Part shown: in pieces, positions 43,190-50,941 of the stretch
Position numbering within the stretch: position 1 is the first letter of the stretch
Layout: every line of letters begins with the position of its first letter
From: Kitasatospora cheerisanensis KCTC 2395
Lineage (GTDB): Bacteria > Actinomycetota > Actinomycetes > Streptomycetales > Streptomycetaceae
Length of the DNA stretch: 64,000 bases
Assembly (NCBI RefSeq): GCF_000696185.1
Contig: NZ_KK853997.1
Coordinates: 6,677,245 to 6,741,244, forward strand
Direction: 5' to 3'
Notes under the pieces: model-generated
The model's database searches: none
The model's input: only the letters and a program-made list of their open reading frames with translations
Told to the model about the DNA's origin: nothing
Made by a program: the position numbers and the translations under genes

Positions 43190-44359
43190 TCGGCCGTTCT
43201 CCTCGGCCCGGTCGGCGGCCGTGCGGCGCACCGACTCCAGACCCTCCAGCAGCCAGGACCGCTCGGTGCCGTCCAGCTCCCGCCCCGGGCGGACGTGGGC
43301 GACGAAGCCCTCCACCACCTCCCGGTCGCTGCGCCCGCTGACCCGCTGCGCGTACGAGCGGTCCGCGGCCTGCTCGCCGCCCTCCGGTTCGAACAGCAGT
43401 TGCAGGGTGTGCGGGAAGCGGACCCGCAGCCGCTCCATCGGGTCGATCGGCCGGACCGGGTCGGTCAGGGTGGCCTGCACCCAGGCCTCGCGGGCCGGTT
43501 CGTGCTCCTCGGCGGTGAGCAGCTCGTCCAGCCGGCCGCGCAGCCGGGCCAGCGGCCGGGGCACCGGGCAGGGGATCCGGGCGGCCTCGACGGCGCCGTC
43601 GGCGGCCAGGTCGACCAGCCACATCGACTTGCGGTGGTCGGCCTCGGAGAAGGAGTAGGCGAGCGGCGAGCCCGAGTAGCGCAGGTGCGGGGCGAGGGTC
43701 TGGCAGCCGTGCAGGTGGCCGAGGGCCACGTAGTGCACCCCGTCGAACACGCCGGCGGGCACCGACTGCACACCGCCGACCGCGATGTCCCGCTCGCTCT
43801 CGCTGGGCGCGCCGCCCGTCACGAAGGCGTGCGCCAGCACCACGGCCCTGGTCCCGGCGGGGCGGGCGGCGAGGTCGGCGCGGACGGCGTCCATCGCCGC
43901 CGCGAGCACCTGCTCGTGGCCGCCCTTCGCCAGGCCGAGGCGCTCGCGCACCAGCGCCGGCTCCAGGTACGGCAGCCCGTACACCGCGACCGGGCCGTGC
44001 TCGTCGGCGAGCAGCACCGGCTCGGCGAGCGCGCCCGGGTCGGTGCGCAGGTGGATGCCCGCGCGCTCGATCAGCCGGGAGGCGACGCCGAGGCGGCGCG
44101 CCGAGTCGTGGTTGCCGCTGATGAAGACCGTCGGGACGCCGAGCTCGGCCAGCCGCCACAGCACGTCGTCGAACAGCGCGACGGCCTCCAGCCCGGGCAG
44201 CGCACGGTCGTACACGTCGCCCGCGACGAGCACGGCGTCGACCCGCTCGGCGGCGACCGTCGCCACCAGGTGGTCGAGGAAGGCGCGCTGCGCGTCGTGC
44301 AGGTTCTCCCGGTGGAACGAACGGCCCAGGTGCCAGTCCGAGGTGTGCAGCAGCCTCAC
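43187..44359 (-). CDS. sbcD: SbcD exonuclease subunit (Mre11-type nuclease)
   Basis: The 390-residue protein has all metallophosphatase motifs: LLHTSDWHLG (motif I), AGDVYDRA (II), ISGNHDSARR (III), LAHAFVTGG (IV) and ALGHLHGCQ (V), which bind two Mn ions. The C-terminal part ends in a capping domain for SbcC. I chose the GTG at 44359 because GGGGAG lies seven bases upstream and the protein then starts at the first strand. In-frame codons upstream add unstructured residues. The gene precedes sbcC by 49 bases, the usual sbcDC order. Confidence 0.93.
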   Translation of the reverse strand: MRLLHTSDWHLGRSFHRENLHDAQRAFLDHLVATVAAERVDAVLVAGDVYDRALPGLEAVALFDDVLWRLAELGVPTVFISGNHDSARRLGVASRLIERAGIHLRTDPGALAEPVLLADEHGPVAVYGLPYLEPALVRERLGLAKGGHEQVLAAAMDAVRADLAARPAGTRAVVLAHAFVTGGAPSESERDIAVGGVQSVPAGVFDGVHYVALGHLHGCQTLAPHLRYSGSPLAYSFSEADHRKSMWLVDLAADGAVEAARIPCPVPRPLARLRGRLDELLTAEEHEPAREAWVQATLTDPVRPIDPMERLRVRFPHTLQLLFEPEGGEQAADRSYAQRVSGRSDREVVEGFVAHVRPGRELDGTERSWLLEGLESVRRTAADRAEENGR

Positions 44360-44588
44360 GCCGAAGCTCCCCGCAGCATGTCCGTCACTCCTCGTCGCGT
44401 TCATGGTGGTCCGGCCGGTACCGAGTATCACAGGTGCCGGTGACAGGCCGGGGTTCGCGGGGAGGGAGGGGCGGACGGGACGGGTGGGGCGGTGACCCGG
44501 GTGGCGGTCGGGGCTGTTCATCGGTCGGGTGTTCGGGGAAGATCATCAGGTGGCGAGGGTGGCCCACCCGGAGCGCGGAGGGAGTGGC

Positions 44589-45181
44589 ATGGGCATCGAA
44601 TACAGCCCGGAGATCTCCGAACTGCTCGGGCGGGTCCGGCGCCGACCGAACGCGGGGTGGCCCTGGCACGCGGGCGTCCGCGTCCCGGACGGGCTCCCGG
44701 TGAAGCAGTCCTGGGGCTGGCTGTTCGCCCCCGACGGCCGGGTCCTCACGCTGGTCAACCCGCGCGACGGCGTGGTCAGCCTGCCCGGCGGCTCGCTGGA
44801 GACGGAGGACGCGGGCGACCCCGGCACCGCGCTGGCCCGCGAGGCCGGCGAGGAGGCCCAGGCGGTGATCGGCCCGCCGGTCTACCTCGGCTACCTCTAC
44901 GACCGGGTCGGCTCCGCGAACGGCGGCCACGAGTGCGCCCGGGTCCGGATGGCCGCCGCGCTGCACGGCGTCGGCCCGTCCGCGCCCGACCCCGCGTCCG
45001 GCCGCCACTACCGCCGGCTGCTGGTCGCCCCCGGCCTCGCCGTCGAACTCCTCGGCTGGGGCGCCCCGGCCTCCAGCAGGCGCGCGCCGCGGTGTCGGCG
45101 GCCGTTGCGGTGCTGGGCGTCCCGGCCGCCGCCAACGAGACGATCGAGGAACTCCCGCCCGCCGGCTGCCGCCTGCGCTGA
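44589..45181 (+). pseudogene. NUDIX hydrolase, interrupted by one frameshift near its end
   Basis: The Nudix box reads GGSLETEDAGDPGTALARE, AGEEAQ, which keeps the catalytic REaxEE helix. SWGWLFAPDGRVLTLVNPRD precedes it, and YLGYLYDRVGSANGGHECAR and AAALHGVGPSAPDPASGR follow. After ELLGWG the frame is lost; one base missing near 45065 restores LQQARAAVSAAVAVLGVP to a stop at 45181 (about 198 residues). GGAGGGAG gives a strong ribosome site for the ATG at 44589. The family cleaves nucleoside diphosphates linked to another group; the substrate is unknown. Confidence 0.78.
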
Positions 45182-45404
45182 GCGCCGCGGCCCGGGATCC
45201 TGTGGTGGGCGATCCGCCGGCGGTCGGGGGTTGCGGACCGGGCTCCCCCCCGTCCATGACGCGGCCGTGCAGCGGTCGGGGCCGGCGGGAGGGCGGGGCG
45301 GTACCGCCGATTTGCCGGTCGATGCGGTACCGGCCGATGGCCAAGGAATGTCAACTGGTTTTCGTGCCAACGGAGTTGGCCAACCGGTGGGTAGCATCCG
45401 CAAT

Positions 45405-46004
45405 ATGACGACCATTCAGGAATTCGACGTACGCGCACTGGAAATCGCCGAGGGTCTCGTCGGGCAGGTCGACCCGGGCCGGCTCGACCTGCCAACCCCG
45501 TGCGGGGAGTGGACACTTGGGCAGCTGTTGGGCCACATGGCGGGGCAGAACCACGGCTTCGCCGTCGCGGCCGGCGGCGGGCGGCACGAGCGGAGCGTCT
45601 GGGCCGACCGGCCGGTCGGCGGCGACCCGGCCGGGGTGTTCGCGGCCTCGGCCGCGGCGGTCACCGCCGCGTTCGGCGAAGCGGGCGTGCTGGAGCGGGA
45701 GTTCTGGCTGCCGGAGGTCCGGGGCGGGCAGATGTTCCCGGCGCTCCGGGCGATCGGGTTCCACCTGGTGGACTACGTGGTGCACGGGTGGGACGTCGCC
45801 GCGTCGATCGGGGTGCGGGCCGAGTTCGACGAGGACCTGCTGGCGGCCGTGCTGCCGATCGCGGAGGCCGTTCCCGACGGGCCGAACCGCGAGGCCGACG
45901 GAGCCGCGTTCCGCCCCGCGCTGGACGTGCCGGCCGGCGCCGGGACGCTGGAGCGGATCCTGCTGCTCCTCGGCCGCGACCCGGAGTGGTCCCCGGCGGG
46001 CTGA
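45405..46004 (+). CDS. maleylpyruvate isomerase / mycothiol-dependent DinB-fold family (TIGR03086-like)
   Basis: The 199-residue protein shows DinB-fold hallmarks: LDLPTPCGEWTLGQLLGHMA with His near residue 44, and FHLVDYVVHGWDVAASIG with the His/Trp/Asp set of the second metal site. These enzymes use mycothiol and a metal to transfer or isomerise small molecules; the TIGR03086 group has no fixed substrate. It is the second member of the fold in the window, with the other at 321-1019. A short upstream region at 45360-45400 is AT-richer and probably contains the promoter. Confidence 0.82.
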   Translation: MTTIQEFDVRALEIAEGLVGQVDPGRLDLPTPCGEWTLGQLLGHMAGQNHGFAVAAGGGRHERSVWADRPVGGDPAGVFAASAAAVTAAFGEAGVLEREFWLPEVRGGQMFPALRAIGFHLVDYVVHGWDVAASIGVRAEFDEDLLAAVLPIAEAVPDGPNREADGAAFRPALDVPAGAGTLERILLLLGRDPEWSPAG

Positions 46005-46533
46005 CCGACCGTCCGTCCGTCCGCCGGTCCGTCCGTCGGTGCGGGCGCCGGCCCGGGTGCCGGTTGGCCGGAAGTCGCCGCCGCCGGCACCCGCGCCCGG
46101 TGCCCGCCGTCCGGAAATCGGACGCCTCGCACGGAAGTTGGCGTTCGGAAGTCGGTGTCCGGCGTCCGCTGGTGGAGGCACTGCGTGCGCCCCCGGGGTG
46201 GCGTTTCGTCCGCTTCGCGCCGTTCGCGTGCTGCGACCGCCGGTGCGGGTGAAACGGGCTGGGGCGGAATTCCGGCACTGGGTGTCACGTGGCCGTCGCG
46301 CACAGAGATGGGACGGGAGATGACGGTGCGTCAGGTGAAAAATTGGACGATCGGACGTTCGGGCGGTCCCTCGGGGGGATTTCCGCAGCCCAGGTCAGGG
46401 GTGGGTCTCCGCGCGTAGCTCGGGTTCGGCGGTTGTTGCATGAGAGTTCGTCAAAATTCTTGGCATGACCGCTTCCCCGCAAGGCTACTGACTGGTATCC
46501 AATGTGTGGCCTGCGTCACCCATTGGAGGAAAG
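46005..46533. promoter_or_regulatory. 529-base intergenic region with short repeats and a Crp-like site
   Basis: CCGTCCGTCC runs occur at about 46012-46040, followed by GGAAGT(C/T)GG repeats to about 46165. TGACGGTGCGTCA at 46321-46333 is one of the window's eight palindromes. Near the esterase start, GTGGCCTGCGTCAC (46506-46519) fits GTGN6GNCAC and lies inside a wider inverted pair CCAATG (46499-46504) / CATTGG (46521-46526). The AT-richer stretch 46440-46500 is the likely promoter. No credible gene is present. Confidence 0.4.
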
Positions 46534-47331
46534 ATGACTCGCGTCCGTGCCGTAACCGTCGCTCTCACCGCGGCGGCCCTGTCCATCACCACCCTCGCCG
46601 CCGCCACCCAGGCGAGCGCGGCCGGCGTCAACTACGTCGCGCTCGGCGACTCGTACTCGGCCGGTGTCGGCTCGGGCAGCTACACCAGCGAGAGCGGCAG
46701 CTGCAGCCGCAGCACCAACGCCTACCCGTACCTGTGGAAGAACTCGCACGCCCCGACCTCGTTCAAGTTCGTGGCCTGTTCGGGCGCGACGACCAACGAC
46801 GTGCTCGCCAACCAGATCTCCTCGCTGAGCTCGACCACCACCCTGATCTCGATCACCATCGGAGGCAACGACGCCGGCTTCGCGTCGACCATGCAGACCT
46901 GTGTGCTGAGCAGCGAGAGCTCCTGCCTGAGCGCCGTGAACACGGCGAAGAGCTACGCCACCAACACGCTGCCGGGCAAGCTGTCCAACCTGTACGCGCA
47001 GATGAAGTCCAAGGCCCCCAACGCGCACGTGGTGGTGCTGGGTTACCCGCACCTGTACCAGGTGCCGGGCAACTGCCTGGTCGGCATCTCGGACACCAAG
47101 CGGACCGCCATCAACAGCGCGGCGGACACCCTGGACTCGGTGATCTCCAAGCAGGCGGCGGCGGCCGGCTTCACCTTCAAGGACGTCCGCTCGATCTTCT
47201 CCACCCACGAGATCTGCGGCTCGTCCAGCCAGTGGCTGAACAGCACCACGCTGCCGATCAGCGACAGCTACCACCCGAACTCCTCGGGCCAGGCGTACGG
47301 CTACCTCCCGTCGTTCTCCGCGGGCGTCTGA
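46534..47331 (+). CDS. secreted SGNH-fold esterase/lipase
   Basis: A signal peptide (VALTAAALSITTLAAATQAS, AA) precedes a GDSL enzyme of about 235 mature residues. Block I is YVALGDSYSAGVGSG with the catalytic Ser, block III is ITIGGNDAGF with the oxyanion Gly and Asn, and block V is DSYHPNSSGQAYG with the catalytic Asp/His. Six cysteines (for example SGSCSRS, VACSGA, MQTCVLSSESSCLS) form the disulfides known for Streptomyces extracellular lipases of this size. It has a perfect GGAGGAAAG ribosome site and a strong terminator after its stop. Confidence 0.95.
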   Translation: MTRVRAVTVALTAAALSITTLAAATQASAAGVNYVALGDSYSAGVGSGSYTSESGSCSRSTNAYPYLWKNSHAPTSFKFVACSGATTNDVLANQISSLSSTTTLISITIGGNDAGFASTMQTCVLSSESSCLSAVNTAKSYATNTLPGKLSNLYAQMKSKAPNAHVVVLGYPHLYQVPGNCLVGISDTKRTAINSAADTLDSVISKQAAAAGFTFKDVRSIFSTHEICGSSSQWLNSTTLPISDSYHPNSSGQAYGYLPSFSAGV

Positions 47332-47371
47332 TCCACGCCGTCCGCGTGGACGTTCGTGGCGGATGAACGAG

Positions 47372-47408
47372 CCGGTGTCCGGGCCCATGGGAGGGGCCCG
47401 GACACCGG
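47372..47408 (+). terminator. perfect 15-bp hairpin terminator
   Basis: CCGGTGTCCGGGCCC (47372-47386) and GGGCCCGGACACCGG (47394-47408) pair perfectly around a 7-base loop, followed by TGCTTTCGGG. A TGACGATACGTCA palindrome lies 22 bases on. Confidence 0.9.
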
Positions 47409-47430
47409 TGCTTTCGGGTCGCCACGCCAC

Positions 47431-47443
47431 TGACGATACGTCA
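47431..47443. repeat. TGACGNNNCGTCA palindrome between convergent genes
   Basis: TGACGATACGTCA with flanking C and G, in the gap between the esterase terminator and the deacetylase stop. Confidence 0.55.
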
Positions 47444-47463
47444 GCTTATTTCCGTGGCGGCGC

Positions 47464-48594
47464 TCAGCGCAGGTAGTCGGTGAGCGCCGCCGGCGTCAGG
47501 CCGGCCTCGCGGGCCGCGTCCAGGGCGCGCTGCAGGTCGCTCGCCAGGGTGTCGGTGAAGTGCAGGATGATCACGTCGCCGGGCTGGAGCGGCCCGCCGT
47601 GGTAGACGTTCGCGGCGCCCGAGGTGAAGTCGGCGGTGGCGGTCAGCAGGTACTTCATGCCGCAGTTGGCGGCGGCGCGCTGGGTGTCGGCGTTGAAGGT
47701 GAAGTAGGGCGGCCGCAGCAGGGTCGGCGTGCTGCCGTAGCGGGCGGTGATCGCGTCGCGGGCGTCGCAGATCTCGGCCTGCTGCTCGGCGAGCGAGAGC
47801 GTCGTCAGGTCCCGGTGCGAGACGCTGTGGTCCTGGAGGGACGAGCCGGGGGCGGCGGTGATCCGGCTGAAGTAGTCCGGCTCGAAGCCCTCCGGCATGG
47901 GCAGCGGGAACGCGGTGACCGGCAGCTTGCGGTCGGCGATCAGCCGGGCGGCCTCGGGGGTGCGGAACCAGCCGTCGTCGATGGTCAGGAAGACCACCTT
48001 GTCGGAGGTCGGCGCGTTCCAGGTGGCGTACGCGGGCGCGGGGGAGTCCCCGGTGACGCTGACGTCGTCGACCGCGATCGGGCCCTGGCCGTACCAGCCG
48101 TGCAGGTACAGCTGGACGGAGGAGGTGGCCGCGCCGGTGGTGAAGGTGGTGGAGAGCTGCTGCCAGCCGCCGCCGGTGGAGGCCGTCCAGGCGGGCGGGA
48201 CGTCGTGGCCGGTGCCGGTGGCGCCGAGGAAGGCGTACGAGCCGCGGACCCAGGCCCGGTACGTATAAGTGGTGCCGGGGCGGACCGCGAGGGTCTGGGT
48301 GCAGCGGCCGGTGGAGTCGGCGGAGGCCGGGGTGATCGCCAGCGCGGAGCCGCCGGTGCGGGCCGCCGAGGTGACGGCGCCCTCGGTGCCGTCGCAGTGC
48401 CAGCCGGGGATCGAGCCCCAGTCGGCGAGCGGCAGGGTGGGGATCTCGAACCCGCCGTTGGTCGCCAGTTCGGGCGCGGGCGCGGCGGGGGTCGCCGCCG
48501 GGGCGTCGGCGTGCGCGGCCGGGGCGGTGCCGAGGACGGCCAGCACGGTGGCCGCGGCAGCCGCCGCGAGACGGCGGCGTGCGGAACTGAGCAC
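47464..48594 (-). CDS. secreted polysaccharide deacetylase (NodB fold) with N-terminal carbohydrate-binding domain
   Basis: Residues 1-30 are a signal peptide (AAAAAATVLAVLGTAPAAHA). Residues 40-180 form a beta-sandwich (ATNGGFEIPTLPLADWGSIP, GPIAVDDVSVTGD) typical of carbohydrate-binding modules. Residues 195-376 are the NodB domain: FLTIDDGW gives the two metal Asp residues, QDHSVSHRDL the metal HxxxH, and LLRPPYFTFN the catalytic-site segment. It removes acetyl groups from chitin-, xylan- or peptidoglycan-like polymers outside the cell. The GTG start at 48594 has GGAG seven bases upstream. Confidence 0.93.
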   Translation of the reverse strand: MLSSARRRLAAAAAATVLAVLGTAPAAHADAPAATPAAPAPELATNGGFEIPTLPLADWGSIPGWHCDGTEGAVTSAARTGGSALAITPASADSTGRCTQTLAVRPGTTYTYRAWVRGSYAFLGATGTGHDVPPAWTASTGGGWQQLSTTFTTGAATSSVQLYLHGWYGQGPIAVDDVSVTGDSPAPAYATWNAPTSDKVVFLTIDDGWFRTPEAARLIADRKLPVTAFPLPMPEGFEPDYFSRITAAPGSSLQDHSVSHRDLTTLSLAEQQAEICDARDAITARYGSTPTLLRPPYFTFNADTQRAAANCGMKYLLTATADFTSGAANVYHGGPLQPGDVIILHFTDTLASDLQRALDAAREAGLTPAALTDYLR

Positions 48595-48788
48595 GGATCA
48601 ACTCCAGTGTGGGGGAGGGGAGAAGGCGTGACTCCCGGGAGGGGCGGGGGTCGCTCGCAGGCCGGCCGCACCGGGCCGGTGCACACAATGGACTGGACCA
48701 ATCCCGGTGGTCAAGGGGAACCGGCGGAGATCGGTCAACCGCCGTACGCCCCGTCGACACCCGCCGTCCGCACGGCGCCGACGGGCCG

Positions 48789-50612
48789 TCAGCCGGTGTA
48801 CAGCTCGTCGATGTCCTGGGCGTAGCGCTCCGCCACCGCGGCCCGGCGGATCTTCAACGAAGGAGTCAACAGCCCCTCCTCCAAGGTGAATTCGCGCGGC
48901 AGCAGCCGGAAGGCGCGGATCGACTCGGCCCGCGAGACGGTGGTGTTGGCGGCGGCCACGGCCCGCTGCACCTCCTGGTGCAGCTCGTGGTCGGCGAGGA
49001 TCTGCCGGACGTCCAGCTGCGGCCGGCCGCGGGCCTTCAGCCAGTGCGAGAGGGCCACCGGGTCCAGGGTGATCAGCGCGCCCAGGTACGGCCGGTTGTC
49101 GCCGACCACCAGGCACTGGGCGATCAGCGGGTGGGTCCGCACCCGCTCCTCCAGGATCGCGGGCGCGAGGTTCTTGCCGCTGGAGGTCACGATGACCTCC
49201 TTCTTGCGGCCCGTCAGGGTCAGGTAGCCGTCCTCGTCGAGCGAGCCGAGGTCGCCGGTGGCCAGCCAGTCCCGGTACAGCGCCTCCTGCGAGCAGCGCG
49301 GGTGGTTGAGGTAGCCGGAGAACACGCCGCCGCCGCGCACCCACACCTCGCCGTCCTCGGCGATCGCCACCGACGCGCCCGGCACCGGGCGGCCCACGGT
49401 GCCGAACTTGGGGCGGTCCGGCGGATTGGCGGTGATCGCGGCGGAGGTCTCGGTCAGGCCGTAGCCCTCGTACACCGTCATGCCCGCGCCCGCGAAGAAC
49501 AGCGCCAACTCCCGCCCCAGCATGGATCCGCCGGACATCACGGCGCGCACCCGGCCGCCGAGCACGGCCCGCACCCGCTGGTACACCAGCCGCTCGTACG
49601 CGGCGTGCCGCAGCCGCAGCGCGGGGGACGGGCCGGGGCCCCGGCGGTGGGCGCGGCGCTCCCAGGCGCTCGCCCAGTCGATCGCCACCTGCTCGGCCTG
49701 CACGAACACGTCCAGCTTCCCGGACGCCTCGGCGGCCTCCCGGGCCCGCCGGTGGATCTTCTCGAAGATGTACGGGACGGCGTGCAGGAAGGTCGGCCGG
49801 AACGCGGCCAGCGCGGGCAGCAGGCTGTCCGTGGCGAGCTTGCCGTGGTGGCCGATCCGGATGCCGCCGCGCACCGCCGCGACCTGGGTGAGCCGCCCGT
49901 ACACGTGCGCCAGCGGCAGGAACAGCAGGGTGGCGGGCTGGTCGCCGCGGGTGTCGGCGAACACCTCGGCCCAGCCGTCCAGCACCGCGTCGGCCACCGA
50001 GGCGAAGTTGCCGTGGGTCAGCAGGCAGCCCTTCGGGCGGCCGGTGGTGCCGGAGGTGTAGATGACGCTGGCCAGCGAATCCGGTGTCACGCCCACCCGC
50101 TGACGGTGCACCAGGGCGTTCGGCACTCCCGCGCCGTCGGCCGTCAACTGCTCCACGCAGCCCCGGTCGAGCTGCCAGATGCCGGTCAGCTCGGGCAGCG
50201 CGTCGCAGACCGCGCCGACCGTCATCGCCTGGTCCTCGTCCTCGACCACGCAGGCCACCGCCGCGGTCTCGGCCAGGATCCAGCGGACCTGCTCGGCCGC
50301 CGCGGTCGGGTACACCGGCACCGGGATCGCGCCGATCGACCAGAGCGCGTAGTCGAACAGCGTCCACTCGTAGCGCGTCGAGGACATCACGGCGACCCGG
50401 TCGCCGTAGCGCACCCCGCGGGTGAGCAGACCCCTCGCCAGGGCCAGGACCTCGTCCCGGAACTGAGCGGCCGTCACCGGCCGCCAGGCGTCGTCCGTCC
50501 ACCGGGACAACTGCACCAGACCCGGTTCGCGCTCCGCCCGGTCGAACACCGAGTCGGCCAGCCCGCCGGTCACCGCCGAGCTGGCGAGCGCGGGGCTGCT
50601 GAACTCTCGCAC
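48789..50612 (-). CDS. long-chain-fatty-acid--CoA ligase (AMP-dependent synthetase, FadD15-like)
   Basis: The 607-residue protein has the adenylate-forming motifs SVIYTSGTTGRPKGCLLTHG (A3), VYEGYGLTETSAAI (A5), YRDWLATGDLGSLDEDG (A7) and LTGRKKEVIVTSSGKNLAP (A8/A10 region). The middle segment (KLDVFVQAEQVAIDWASAWE, then the ALGGRVRAV... SGGSMLG region) fits the FadD15 long-chain acyl-CoA synthetases of actinobacteria. It activates fatty acids as acyl-AMP and then acyl-CoA. The GTG at 50612 was chosen over the further open frame because that part is unstructured and GGGGG lies upstream. Confidence 0.92.
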   Translation of the reverse strand: MREFSSPALASSAVTGGLADSVFDRAEREPGLVQLSRWTDDAWRPVTAAQFRDEVLALARGLLTRGVRYGDRVAVMSSTRYEWTLFDYALWSIGAIPVPVYPTAAAEQVRWILAETAAVACVVEDEDQAMTVGAVCDALPELTGIWQLDRGCVEQLTADGAGVPNALVHRQRVGVTPDSLASVIYTSGTTGRPKGCLLTHGNFASVADAVLDGWAEVFADTRGDQPATLLFLPLAHVYGRLTQVAAVRGGIRIGHHGKLATDSLLPALAAFRPTFLHAVPYIFEKIHRRAREAAEASGKLDVFVQAEQVAIDWASAWERRAHRRGPGPSPALRLRHAAYERLVYQRVRAVLGGRVRAVMSGGSMLGRELALFFAGAGMTVYEGYGLTETSAAITANPPDRPKFGTVGRPVPGASVAIAEDGEVWVRGGGVFSGYLNHPRCSQEALYRDWLATGDLGSLDEDGYLTLTGRKKEVIVTSSGKNLAPAILEERVRTHPLIAQCLVVGDNRPYLGALITLDPVALSHWLKARGRPQLDVRQILADHELHQEVQRAVAAANTTVSRAESIRAFRLLPREFTLEEGLLTPSLKIRRAAVAERYAQDIDELYTG

Positions 50613-50941
50613 GGTACCCCCGTTCCCGCCGATCCCCGCTCCGGCTCGCACAACCGGGGGCGGCACCGGCGAAGCTACCCGATCGGGGCGGCGCTGCCCA
50701 GAGTCACCGCCCGACGACACCCCGCACCGGGGACAGTGCCGCAGGTCGGGGCCCTGGAGCGCCCCGGCGAGGACATTGAAGGACGATCCGGACAGCAGTC
50801 GATAACGATGCAAATTCACCCTACGAACGGATGGTCAGGAAGTAGTAGGCTCGCGGCTCTCGTACCCCTCAGCACCCACCCCTGCCCCCGGCCGTCCGAG
50901 CCCGACCGACCCCACCGACCGAGGACCACCAGAGGACCCGT
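50613..50941. promoter_or_regulatory. divergent promoter region of the acyl-CoA ligase and the conservon
   Basis: This 329-base gap lies between two divergent starts. The part 50780-50860 is AT-richer, and TAGGCT at 50847-50852 looks like a Streptomyces -10 box about 90 bases before the conservon kinase start. AGAGGA (50929-50934) is the kinase ribosome site. I see no gene or strong repeat. Confidence 0.4.

Noticed and set aside
46155..46418. An 87-codon ORF upstream of the esterase
   Set aside because: Arg/Gly/Ser-rich with poor bias and no start signal.
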